The position numbers were made by a program, and so were the translations under genes. A DNA stretch of 64,000 bases from Psilocybe azurescens (lineage: Eukaryota; Basidiomycota; Agaricomycetes; Agaricales; Agrocybaceae): the NCBI GenBank assembly GCA_023853785.1, contig JAJIRX010000649.1:186001-250000 (forward strand). Direction: 5' to 3'. The notes beneath the pieces are model-generated. The model was not told the origin of the DNA. It searched no databases and saw only the letters and a list, made by a program, of their open reading frames with translations. Within the stretch, counting starts at the first letter, position 1; each line of letters opens with the position of its first letter. Positions 36,314 through 48,027 of this stretch are shown one piece after another.

Positions 36314-39300
36314 ATGGCATCAAAGCAATCAGCTCTCCATTATGCTACTGTAACTGAGGAGAGGGATGCTTCTCTTGCTTGCACCTGTTCCTCATTTGAT
36401 CAGACTGGCAAAGATTGTGTTCATATTAAAGCTGCTAGGCTCCAGATAGCCTATGGTCCTGTAACAGACTATATTGGTATGTCTAAATACTTGCATCTGG
36501 AGAGTAATTTTATTAATAGATCTTGAGAACTTGAGACTGGTCATAAAACCCGTGGCCCAAAAGCAAAGGGCCAGACACAAAACCTTCATAAATCTGCCAA
36601 AGGCCGGAATCATCAAGCTGTCTCTGATGCTGCTGTTTCCAGGGACTTGGATAAAATTCTCTCAAAATTAGAGAATAGTTCTGATTCCAATTCTCCATCC
36701 AGTACTCCATCTCCAATTTCTGATAGCAGTGAGGAAAACCAGTTTAAAATGTTTAAAACCCCTCAGAAAGGTGTGTTCTATTCTTTGTTTCAGCAATAAT
36801 AATTTAGTTATGCAATTTTAGGTCATGGAGTCACACCAGGCAGGCCTGAAAGAGTCAAGCCACTTCATCCTACTCGCACTCCTGTTCAATTCAGTAAAAA
36901 AAAGGACCCAAGCTCAAACCTCATAATTCTCTTTTACCTGCTCTTTTTCCTCAAACAAACTCACCAGTCAAGTCACCAGTCAAGCCAGTCAATTTTTCTC
37001 CTAAAAAAGTCCAATCAAAGAAAAATTCCAAACAATTTTGATAATACCAAGGTATATATGATATCTAAAAGATTCTCATGCTTATTAAAAATTTTAGACT
37101 TTCATTTCTGAAGAGCAGCAAATGCTTCAACTAGATTATTCACACTGGGATACAGAGAATTATATGCTCCGCCAAGATGAGATCATGGGTATTGTGGAAG
37201 TACTAAACTCAATCAATACAGGAATATCAGGATCAACATTAGTTGTCCCAGATACCTATTCACATTTTTCCAAGCAACTTGCTACAGTTGACTGGATCCC
37301 GAACTAATGACCTTCCAGTTGCACCTTCTGGTGAAGTAAGTGATTTAATCTATATTTTCTTTTATAGCTGAATAATACAAACTCAGAAAATTGTCCTTGA
37401 AGACTCTTTAATTGGCCGCTCTTGGAAGCTTAGCCAACTGGCTGACCTCAAGCGTTGTCTGATATTCCATCATCAGACTAATCATTGGTTGGTTTTTGAA
37501 AAAATCTATCATGATACACAACAAGGTCTTTTCTGCTATGAACCATTGCGAATTCATGGAAGGCGGTTTGATGCTCAGGAAATTGCTTTCTTTGCACAAT
37601 TTTTCAATCCCACACGTGGAGATCACATGGTATGATTTGAGTGTTATTCTATAAGCAATATGATTGATTATATTTTGATATAGCCTGAAATGGTAGCTGT
37701 TAAAAACTATTATCCAATCTGCTTAGACTTGCAGCAAGATGGAGCATCATGTGGCTTTTGGGTTGCAACATTTGCACTTCTTATAGTCTTTCAGATTGAT
37801 CCCTCATCTATTGCCAACAAAAAGATTCTGAATACACTTGGAGGCATTGGAGCCAAAGGTCTCAAGACTGTTTGGAAGACTATTATGGTCAGCTACCTTC
37901 AAGATCCTATTGGACTTCAAGGTGCCATTCTGCAAGACTTTCTTTCAAAGTTTCAAGACTGGAAAGGATTTCCTAATGGAATTGAATGTGTAGGTCTGTT
38001 CAATTTATTTTTATACAATCTTTACGATCTTTTCTAGATTGGTCCACGTCCTGCACATATGTCACATCCTCAAGATATACCTCAAGCACAACCTCAAGCT
38101 TCTCTTGATATAGAAATGTTGGGCATTAGTTATGACAGTTCCACAAAGGTCTGTTAAACTTTCTATTTCAAAAAACCTGATCTAATATTTTTTCTATACA
38201 TGATATCTAGACCAATGCAGCTAGCAGCACCAAAAATATTTTAGAACCTTTGGTCTGATTATATTTGTTTATACCTTTCTAATTAACTAAAATTGTTATC
38301 TACAGTTCCATGGCTCTCAGTTTACAGATGTTGTGAAGGGCACTTCTAAACTTGTGATTGGTAAACAATCTGTTATATTTGGGGATCTTGAGCGCCTTCA
38401 GACTCTAGGATGGATTAATGATGAAATTGTCAACATTTGGCGAGAAATCATGATTCAGCGATTTGAATCTACTGATGGATTTAATTTCTGGGTGGCTAGT
38501 TCTTTTTCTATCCAAAACTTGGTTTTTGGAACAAGGAGGAAGAAGGCTCTGCAAAATCACATACATTCATGAGAATTCAACGTTTATATCAGAAACAAGT
38601 TTGTTAAACCTTGTATTTTCTTTTACCATTGACTGATTTTGAAATAGGTCAATATTCTGGAACTCAATATTTGCTTCTTTCCAATCCACCTTCCAGAAAT
38701 GAAGCATTGGCTATTAGCAGTTATTGATTTTGAAAGTAGTGCCATTCATCTACTTGATAGCTGGGAACCAACACAGAAATCCAATCACAAGGTTCGCAAT
38801 TGGAAAAAGGCAAAAGGAGCTGATATTATCATGGTATTTTTATTTTATTCAATTGAATAAACATTAATATTTTACAAAAGATTTTGATTGCATGGCTAGA
38901 TGCTGAAGCAACTGCTCAGCAAGTTCAAAAGTATGATTGGAAGCGGTGGAGAATTGAACCTGCTGGAAGAACAGAAAATGTATGCAAGTTTTATTAATTA
39001 TACCTAGCCAATTTCTTATTTCATTTTATAGATTTTGGTACCTTGCCAAAATAATGCATCTGACTGTGGCATATTTATGCTTACATTCTTGACACATTAT
39101 ATGATGATGGGCGGTATCAATGATTTTTCTAATCTGGGTGACAATGTTCCATCTAACCAGCACCAAATTCTATACTGCAATGCAGACAATGTCTGGAATC
39201 TGCGTCAGTATATTCTTCAACTCATTCTTGATGACTGTAAGGTTGAGCCAAAAATTACATGTATGTATTTTTACTTTTATCATATACATAGTTTCTAATT

Positions 39301-39393
39301 CTGGTATTAGATGATAAATCATTGTCAGCAATGACTGCTTTGTCCTCTTTTCTGGCTGGAGATGAAGTTATTTCTGATAGTGAAAAGGAGTAA
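36314..39393 (+). CDS. MULE-borne SWIM finger plus tandem Ulp1/C48 cysteine protease
   Basis: An intron-rich gene. Exon 1 (from Met 36314) encodes a SWIM-type finger, CTCSSFDQTGKDCVHIKA (CxCx8-10CxH). A basic, Ser/Pro-rich linker follows to about 37050; a run of eight As near 36896-36903 appears to shift the frame there, so the model may be damaged. The first Ulp1-like domain (37122-38036) has NHWLVFE, LFCYEPL and DLQQDGASCGFW, giving His, an acidic residue, Gln and Cys. The second (38333-39393) starts with LGWINDEIVNIW and has KHWLLAVIDF, IHLLDSW and VPCQNNASDCGIF, a full His-Asp-Gln-Cys set. Ulp1 enzymes remove SUMO-type modifiers; transposons in several lineages carry them without a settled role. 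It ends about 70 bases from the convergent transposase gene. Exact exon borders are unsure. Confidence 0.75.
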
Positions 39394-39462
39394 AAGCTTT
39401 TAATGAGGGTCTCAGAAAAAATCATATTCAATGTTGTAATAAAATGATAACCCATGAATAGG

Positions 39463-42400
39463 TTATATATCTACAATTTTCCAAGCTCTAAGCCCATCTT
39501 CAGTTTTAAATTCTATAATTCCCTTTTCCCTACTCCAAATCTCATATGCTTTATTATCTTTTGCAAATTCTTCTTTGTTGAATCGTGGCTTGTCATTTTT
39601 CCATTCACGATAGTAATTAAACCATTGATTTGCAATAATCAGCTCAAGACGATAAGCTCTAAATATATATATATATTAAAAATGTGCCACTAAAAAATTA
39701 TGAGCACTCACGATTTGTTTGCACGGCTTGCTAAAAGACTTGATCAAAAGTCTTGAATGCCCTCTCAGTCCAGTTGTTAGTAGAAAGCATTTTCTCCCGG
39801 TTTTCACCAGCAGGAAGGCCAATATCAGTCCAGAAATCTACAAATTTAAAAATTAGTATTGAAACAAAGAAACAAATTTAACAATACCTCTCCATTCTGG
39901 AATAAACCAATTTGCTTCAAAGTACCTGATAATTTCTCTTCCTGAGGTAGTGGATCCAACGCAAAGTCTCCGAACAGACTCTTTAAACTCTTCAACTGTT
40001 CCTTCCCATCTTTCCTCAAAGCGACAGCGCTGTAGATGACGCACAGCTCTTAGCAGCAGATGCTTTCGCTCAAGAGAAAGACGAGGTCGTGGTTGAGGCT
40101 CAAAGAGTCACCCACTTCTTTGTCCCAACGCAAAATAGCCTGCATTACATGAAACTGGCAGATGCGGATTGGAATATTGGGAAAAACTAATAAAATAATT
40201 GAGCAAATGCTTAAAACATAGCTAATTGAATACCTTTTGGATAGCTGATCGCTCTGCTCGACTCTTGTCAATCATAATAAAATGAGGCCACCATTTTGAT
40301 TTGACAATCTTTGCAGCTTCTTGTAATAGTGCTTTCTTGTATTTCACCAGACCATAATCTATTTCAATTTTCTCTAAGACAATATTTTTAATAAGATTTC
40401 TCAATGAGAAATAAAATTCAACTTACCACTCATAAGTTGAGTAGCTGTTTTTTCTACCAACTCCTTTACTTTGCTAAGGAAAAGCACCAAAGTTTCTGCT
40501 GTAGCATCAGCAGACACAAATACAGGGCCTAAAGCAAATTTTAGAAAAAATCTTAAAACAAAATATAGAATATACCTGGAAGCATATGATGGTTTTCATC
40601 AATTGTTGTTATAAATGTAACTGGAGCCCTATTTTCATTTTTATGACGATAAGAGGAATCAAGACCAATGCCATTTTGATGAGACCATAAAATCAATGAC
40701 TGGATTGCAAATGGATGCTGAATTCCAGTTGCAAAATTACTGGGAGGATTTGTATCATAGTTGGGAGGTGAATAACTAAAAAGAAAATTATTAGTCAGAT
40801 TGAATATATGTAAAGTCATAGACCAAAAGCATACTAAAAATCTTTTCTGGATTTTTCTTAGCAAAAAGGCCTATTGCAAGAAGAGGATCATTCAGGAGTC
40901 TATCTCTGCGACGGACATTCTGCACAACATTGTTGACCTGACTTGGAGTAGGCCAGCGATAGCGAGGAACTTGATGAGTCTCACAAAAGACAGAAGCCCT
41001 ATCAAAAAGTATATTATAGATATCTAGATATCAGATAAAAAAACTTACGAAGTTTTATTTGGGAAGCTGTCATATTTGCAAGAGAGGCCAACTCCAAGAT
41101 ATTTTGTCGAACAAAAGAAGACATATCAAGATATTTATGGTTGGTCTTGTGATGCTGAAACTGTTGCCACACATATGCATGTGATAGATCATTAGTCAAA
41201 ACCTCAATCTGAATATAACAAGTCAAACACTTTCCAAAAACAAAGGAATAATCAAAAAATTACGCACATGAATTTTAACTCTGCGAGGACAGTGACCACT
41301 TTTTGACCACTTTTCTTTATAATTCCCTTCTGCTTTATCAGCTGATCCACTCCTCTAGTTTCATCTCCACTTTCCTCATCATCCTCATCCTCATCAATAT
41401 CTTCACTGTTATCTTCTTCTGAGTCACTGGTGTTTTCTTTTGACTCTGGAGCTTCAGCATTGCATGCACCAAGACATTGATACTCAACACGAAAGATAGG
41501 CCGGGACACTTCTTTATACTTTGAAGGTACCTTACGATTTTCAGTTGCCCAATTAAGAATAAATGAACGGGCACGTATGTCTTTGGGTCGATCACAAGGG
41601 TGACCAAAGAATTGCATTGAGACAAGACCACTTGAGATCTTATACTCTTGAGGTGAGTAATCATTCTCCTATTAAAATCAGACAAGCAATTAGTATAAGC
41701 AATCTCAGAATTTAAAACTGAATACATTACCCAATCTTGGAATAGCCTGTATATTTGAGCTGTTTCTGTTTTCCCAAGACATTTCCATCCATTCTTCTTC
41801 CTTCGGATAACAGCATTGAGAGGTCTCATCTCTGAAGAATTTGTAGCTCCATGACGTGGCTGACGAGGGTGGTTCTTCATCAACATCGATCTGCCATATG
41901 GATGTTTGCATACTAAACTGGACTGCCTGAGCAGTCCGTGGAGTGTACTGATTCATGCTGGTATCCTTTTGTCAACCTTTGAGGAGGTGTAACAGGCTGA
42001 AGGAACTGAGAAGCTGCCATGTTCTGGTCATCAGGAATAGGATCAGTTCTAGATTTCTGATCCCTTTTGATGGACGACCAGATTGCTTATAAGTGGGCTA
42101 CATATAGATATCAGAATAGAATGCAGTGTTAAGAAAATTTGAATACTGCACCTTAACAGGTGGATTAGGTTTTCTGATATTTGACTGTAAGCCAGAATTA
42201 CTGTCTTCATCATCAACTTCCATGTAGTCATCTGGATCAGAGATCTGCATTTGCTTTTGCTGAGACACATGTGTTAGATAGATTACACATTGAAATTGGC
42301 ATACATCTGACCTTCTTGGTGCTCTTAACACTATCTCTGATCTTGAAAGGACTTGCACCTTCAGAGGCTGATGTTGAGAGCTATGAATCATTTATCATTT

Positions 42401-42473
42401 ATGATCAGATAAGAAATACATATATCTAGCTCATTTACCTGACGCTTTTTTGAGTTTCTTTGTCTTTGCCCAT
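39463..42473 (-). CDS. MULE transposase (DDE, Mutator superfamily)
   Basis: A spliced minus-strand gene starting MGKDKETQKSV (Met at 42473) and ending at 39463. The N-terminal part has a Gly/Arg/Pro word (QSGRPSKGIRN) and a region with CxGxC-like Cys residues, FFGHPC and EYQCLGACNAE, followed by an acidic linker and a basic part (KKWSKSGHCPRR). The catalytic core shows GIGLDSSYRHKNENRAPV (first Asp, near 40660), then PVFVSADATAETLVLFLS, then FIMIDKSRAERSAIQKVFPN (second Asp, near 40265) with ICQFHVMQAILRW, the C-x-x-H word usual in MULEs. Further on come Glu-rich helices (39853-40044) and LSTNNWTERAFKTFDQVF (near 39780). Several introns of 50-70 nt are needed, and I did not fix every border. 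No definite stop was found in the core. Confidence 0.75.
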
Positions 42474-42589
42474 AGTGAGGATGAGAGATAGTGGTAGAGA
42501 GTCAAGATCACAAAGATCAATAAGCCGCAGATGGAGCTGATCAGAGGTATCCAAATTAGGAAATTCCTAATTAGGAAATCGCAAAAGCG

Positions 42590-43640
42590 GGGTTAGATCA
42601 GTACTTTGGCCAGGCATAATGGGGTTAAATCAGTACTTTGGTAAAGACATAATGGGGGTTAAATCAGTACTTTGGTAAGGTATAATGGGGTTAAATCAGT
42701 ACTTTGGTAAGGTATAATGGGGTTAAATCAGTACTTTGGTAAAGTATAATGGGGTTAAATCAGTACTTTGGTAAAGTATAATGGGGTTAAATCAGTACTT
42801 TGGTAAGGCATAATGGGGGTTAGATCAGTACTTTGGTAAGGCATAATGGGGGTTAGATCAGTACTTTGTTTAAGACATAATGGGGTTAGATCTGTTACGA
42901 CTTCAAGCTTATATTCACGTGCGTGGATAAAGCCGACAGTCAAGTAGTCAAGAACAGCAAGTTCCAAGCGGTGTCAAGTAAGAGGAGGTTAGATTCTCAA
43001 GAACTAGCTAAAGAATACAGTGGATCCTTCCTGGTATAAATACTATGAATCGCACAGCAAGTTGAAACGAGTTTGAATGTTCATCAGCAGATGTATATAA
43101 GAATAGAGGAAACAGATCAAGTGTTCATCGAAAGATGTATCATAAAAGATAGAAGTGAAAGTCCATCAAAGATATGATGGAGTTTCATAGATATGATGGA
43201 AAGCAAAGTTCATCAGAACATACGATGATGTATCAATGATGTGACGGATGACAAAGAAAAGGGAAAAGAAAAAGAAAAGAAAAGACTTGTCGTAACAATC
43301 ACATGATGTTGTCCATCATGTGACAGGAAGGTTTTATATACAAAAGGAAAAGCAAAAAGAAAATAAAGTGTCCATAACATTATCAGTACTTTTTCAAGAC
43401 ATAATGGGGGTTAGATCAGTACAACAAAAGCAGGGTTAAATCAGTAGATACATCCCAGTTATATCAGTAGTTCAAAACCAGGGTTACTTCAGGACTTTAT
43501 ATACCAGGGTTAATTCAGTACAATAAAACCAGGGTTAAATCAGTACTTTATACTCAGGTTAAATCAGTAGTTATATTTCAGGGTTAAATCAGTAGTTATT
43601 AAAAGGGGGGTTAAATCAAAGACTACAGGGGTAGAAACAT
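42590..43640 (-). repeat. Right iteron array of the MULE, 32-33-bp units
   Basis: About nine units from 42590 to 42892 contain GGGGTTARATCAGTACTTTG followed by GTAAGGYATAAT or GTAAAGTATAAT. The array resumes after a 487-bp interruption at 43385 and becomes irregular up to the terminal inverted repeat. The core GGGTTAAATCAGT is the inverse of the left-array core, so iterons point inward from both ends. Spacing is the same as on the left, although the second half of the unit differs. Confidence 0.9.
42893..43379. mobile_element. Probable solo LTR inside the right iteron array
   Basis: The array is cut by 487 bp that starts TGTTACGACTTCAAGC and ends CCATAACA, the TG...CA ends of an LTR. It contains a TATA-like word (GTATAAATACT near 43034) and AATAAAG near the end. 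Flanks are AGATC on the left and TTATC on the right, matching at only three of five positions, so the target duplication is not clean. An inner TGTTACGAC/GTCGTAACA pair (42893 and 43289-43297) is an alternative pair of ends. Solo LTR is the best guess. Confidence 0.4.
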
Positions 43641-43656
43641 ATCTTGCTTTTAATTT

Positions 43657-45093
43657 ACCCGTTTATTTACTGGTATTGCCACGATTTGGGCCCGGGGTGT
43701 GAGTAGTTATTACACTTAGAAGCCAGTAAGTTCTCTACACTGTTACTAGATACAGAAGCCTATTTCTATTTAATTACATGCTGTGGTTGTTACTCAGTAC
43801 TCAGTCGTCTCTGAGGATATGTTGTCATTTTAATGAACATGGTCGGGAATTGAACTTATGACTTCAACTGACGCGGCTCTCGAAAATACATGTCACTGTT
43901 TCCATAACACTATCTCATTGAATATTACCATGCAGCGGGCTCTCATCTCAACGCCCTTTGACGCGCCGTGTAATTTATTCTCTCCTTTGAATGCACCAAA
44001 ATTTTGCTCTCTTACCTTGAGTTCTCGTGCCATCTGTTGTTCTCGGGGTTAAGAGATACGACGTATTGCCAGTTTGTTTACTAGTTAGTTGAAGTAATTT
44101 ATTTGTGGTTACAATACGTCACCATTTCATCACTTATATTGTGATAATACTGTCCGTGTTATCAAGTAACGTAGGTTGGTATAATGCTGATACCACCATT
44201 ATATATATAATGTTACATACCAGTAAGATTCCATTGAGATGATAAGATACAGTAAGGTATCAACAATGGCTACAGAGCATTATGATGTGGTAGCCGCGGG
44301 ATTAAGACTTGTAATCTGGTGTAATTATTTCAGAGACCTTATATGCCATTATATGGCCATGTCAGATTGTCACGAGATCATGATGGCGGTAAGTGGTATC
44401 TGATTTTCAACGAATCCCTGATGTACTACATAAATCTCATAATGCATGACTTTAGGGCTGTTCCGATCGGCATGCGTTATGAGAAAGTCGACTGTATCCT
44501 GAACGTCCTCTGAACATTGGTGACCCCAACCTGACGGCGGGAGGCCGATCGAAAGCGAGAATTGATAATCTACATCAAGCCTACACCATGATGCTCATCC
44601 CTTTCATTTCGAAGCATAGAAACCAAAGCCACAGGGAAGGGCAGTGGACCACTCACATCTTTTTTTCAGGCCTGCCTGGTACCCACTTCCACCCCTACCT
44701 GCCTAATGCAGTACTCTTTCCATACATGTAAGCTTTTTTCTGTAAATAGATGTTTTTACATGATTTTTCGAAAGTTTTCCAAGATGGCCGGTATACTTGG
44801 TAATTTCTACATATTAAAAACCTTCACAGACCAGTGCTGTGACACTTTGCTCCACTAGAGTTAGATTTATAACAGTAACATATGAATTCCTGAAAAAAAA
44901 ACATTAGATTTTCTCTCTGGATATATAGCTTTCTGTACTTTGAATTAGCCATTCTGTCATTATGTTATTCCGACTGGAATTCAGGCAGAGCGGTGAGCAA
45001 TTTCGCAAAGAGAAGTTAGGGAGGATTCGTTTTTGCAGATACGAGCTCAATAATTATTTGCGGGTATCTACAGCAACTTTGACGCGTCCGCAC
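43657..45093. other. Right flank of the MULE, repeat relics
   Basis: No gene supported. At 44436-44483 lies a short palindrome sharing CTCATAATGCAT ends with 34389-34530. At about 44517 the word TTGGTGACCCCAACCTGACG resembles the primer-binding region just inside fungal LTR retrotransposons, but no LTR or coding part could be traced. 44535-44640 shares words with 27255-27345. Confidence 0.35.
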
Positions 45094-47128
45094 TGGTGCT
45101 CTGGGAGCGGAGGGGACAGCAGATAGATCCCTTCCAGATTCGATTGACATGACGTTGCTGACTTGCCTGAACGAAATAATTGGGTCGGCAGTACCTCTTG
45201 TTTCCAGCGCTTACTCCGAAAGTTTATCAGCAATTTCTCTCACAAGAGGCGTTTTTCTGATTTGTTTGATTTTGAGCAACATACTACAACTTGCATCCTC
45301 TGCGATAACCTTCTGTGGTCACCTATAGTCGAAGTAAAACACCATGTTACTGTCTTTCCAGAAGCCAATATTGATACGCCATGGTATTTTCCACTGATAT
45401 TGGTTATAGAAACACCTTTATAATGACCTTAGGATATCCATCATGCGAGTTCTATCTTGTCTTCGCTTCCACGATCGTGACTATCGATGGAGTTAGCATC
45501 GCCGAATCTGAAATCAATTCGAGTATCAGCGTGAGTGGAGGACTGGATCCGTCCTCGAAACTCCAGTTGCGATAGTTGAGGATGTTCCGGCAGAGTGTCT
45601 TCCTCTTTGGATGATGCCAAACAGACGCGTGCAGCCATAATTGTTGGGGCCATACCCTTATCAAATTGTAAGGTCAACAGTCAGCTCAAATCTGTGGATA
45701 CACATACTGCAGTTGGAACCAGTAAACTGGACGAATAATTGGCTAAAGCAAAGATAGCGGGCGAAGGCCAGCTGTCACCGTCAGGAATGGCATCAGAAAT
45801 TGCGGTTACCAAGAGCACCGCTGAGTAAACGGCAGCGGACTGTATGATAATCTCAATGATACGAATAAATCGCTTCTTGGCGCCGTTGATATTCCGCGAG
45901 GATGTGTAAATCCTATGAGCAATGAGCACTGTGGTGGACAAACTGGTCGCAAATGATGCAAAAATACGCCTGATTGAATATCATTAGATGTGTCGATTTC
46001 GTGTTGACTGGGATCCGAATCGACAATTAAGAAGTAGATTATCGATGTCACAACAAGGCCTACTCGCAGATGAATTTAATTACGTATGTCTTTTCTTGAG
46101 TCACTACTTACCAACTTCCACCGCTAGAAGGAATAAAGGCAAGATAATGATCCGACGTAGGCGCCCATAAACGTGGTAACATCTCCATATCTGCCAAGAT
46201 CATAAAGTGAGCATTTCTGGTGCTACAGGTTCAACATTAAACTGACGAGAAGGCCATCTGCCACAATATACATCGCGAACGACGTCACTTCCATCGCGAT
46301 AGTGATCCATAGTGGCACTTCGAATAGTGAAACATATGCCGCAACCCTATTGCTTTTGCTCTGCGGAAGATTGAATAGGATAGTATACCATTGTATACCA
46401 AACTGTGCGGCGGCTATAAGGAAAAGCAAGGTGATTGCACACAGTACTATCACACGTTGCGGAGACTTTCTCGTCACTTTGAGGGGCTGTTATTCTCTGC
46501 ATCCGACCATAACTAGACCAGTGTAGCTTACGATAGATGTACAAGGTCTCCAGATATACAATGGTGTAGCTTCCTGAATGAATGCAAATCAGGGTGCTGC
46601 CTCGTATGCAAATCCACGAGCAATTCTGCTACATACCCATGAGAAATGTCGAGATGAGCGCGGCGTTATTCGAAGAAATCAGTTCAGAATGCTGGACAGA
46701 AGCAGAAGGAAGCGACATTCCGGATGTCGAGCTTCTGTGCTATTAACACAGGGAGTGTTACGAGGCAGCGCTGTGGATCGACCGTTGAGGAAGAAGAGTG
46801 TGTTTATGAATACAGCAGTTCTACCTACTTATTTTCATCACATCATATAATCTATGAGCGCTGGAAGGTCTGACATGACATGATTGAGAGCATGAGCGAT
46901 CGATAGATTTGATACTCATATCTTTATCTCTCATGCACTCGAATCATATCATGGCTGTTACTTGTCCAGACTGTAGTTACAGAGATTAACGTCTAGCAGC
47001 TCATATTCTGTTAATATCATGGTGTTGGTGGCTCGGCGCTCAAGGCACTTGAACCTTTCTACTTTTCTAAATGTAGATACTCGTTGACCAGGCGTCCGAT
47101 ACTTACATCATCGCACATGTGGGAGAAT
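45094..47128. repeat. Duplicated block, copy B (partner at 27652-29690)
   Basis: Aligns with copy A across a fragment of the Gly-rich gene (45094-45420, with a frame like ALGAEGTADRSLPDSIDMTL) and the 7-TM pseudogene. The match continues at 47142-47235. Copy B lacks the Tc1 element found at this junction in copy A. Confidence 0.85.
45441..46718 (-). pseudogene. Seven-TM basidiomycete membrane protein, copy B (frameshift and stop in last exon)
   Basis: Start (ATGTCGCTTCC at 46718) and exon layout match copy A. Exon 4 is intact here and splices as FLLAVEVG into the last exon. In the last exon an A run near 45960 is one base shorter than in copy A, shifting the frame just after NDIQSGVF. A TGA also replaces a Leu codon after AVCVSTDLS (near 45681). 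So the two copies are broken at different positions, which points to independent decay after duplication. Confidence 0.65.
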
Positions 47129-47235
47129 GTGCGCAATAAAATTCTCTCACTCCGGTGCTCAGCTGGCCTCACAGCAGCCTATGATCATCGCAAAGAAGTT
47201 CGCCGCATCTGTCAAACCCGTGCTATCAGACATAT

Positions 47236-48027
47236 AGCAGTATCCTGCACGCAATGGGCTCAGCTAAATCTGAAAGAACATTCCAACAACGTATCAGCCA
47301 TCGATACGTCTACAGCCAGTGTATCATGAAATACTTCGAGAAATGCTTCTTCAGGGGTCTATCTATTAGAAGTAAAGGCGTAGACGTAGTAATGAGAACT
47401 TCTTGAGCATTCCATCCCATATCACCACCTTGACTGATCATTCTTCGAAGGAGCTCCAACGACTGACTATTGACGCCTTGCCTGCTACATCTGGATTAGA
47501 AGATACTCAGATTATGAGTATACAGCATCTATTCAGTCAATGTATAAATGGGACATTATTTGCTTCAAATAGTTTTATTGACTCGAAAATAATCAGGTTG
47601 GGATAACAGCAGCTTGTGCTCGTATTATACTTAGCCATCATTGTTTTAATTACAGCAAGTACAATCTAACTGTGATGGAATTGGAGGCTGTAAATACAGA
47701 CTCTCGGTGATTGAGAAAAAGAAGTTGATCGGTCTATCTCCCATGCCGCTTAGGAGCGACAAACTTACGAGGGAGGCTCCATTACTATTTGCGCAGTCGA
47801 TGGCGAATTCAAGGGTCGATTGGTGATCGCCATGTGCCACGGACTTTTGGATTAAAACATTTTGATACTTAGTGAAGTTGATACGACTATATATATATGT
47901 ACATATTACAGCGCACAATACTTGCTTGATCGTGAAATGAATAGTTCTCATGTATCAGGATTGAACCATCTGTTGTACAAGATAACCGGTCTATCAGTGT
48001 GACTCCAGGTGATTTACACGAAACGCC
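47236..48027. other. No recognised gene
   Basis: Short frames on both strands (for example 47646-47951, minus) show no motifs. This should include the 3' flank of the mannosyltransferase gene. Confidence 0.35.

Larger units (their letters stand above)
35441..43656. mobile_element. Mutator-like element (MULE) with paired Ulp1 protease domains
   Basis: The element spans 35450-43647 (8198 bp). A perfect 9-bp direct repeat, TTTTAATTT, flanks it (35441-35449 and 43648-43656), in the size range diagnostic of Mutator-like elements. The ends are inverted repeats of about 40 bp: CCAAAATATGTTTTC... on the left against GCAAGATATGTTTCT... read inward from the right, both running into GTAGTCTTTGATTTAACCC. 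Inside are, left to right: a left iteron array, a plus-strand gene (SWIM finger plus two Ulp1 domains), a convergent minus-strand MULE transposase, and a right iteron array in opposite orientation, interrupted by a probable solo LTR. Tail-to-tail gene order with promoters next to the arrays is typical of self-contained DNA transposons. Confidence 0.9.

Noticed and set aside
42893..43297. Shorter LTR ending at GTCGTAACA
   Set aside because: The inverted word fits, but the iteron array does not resume there; the longer end at 43379 restores the array, so it is preferred, though not certain.
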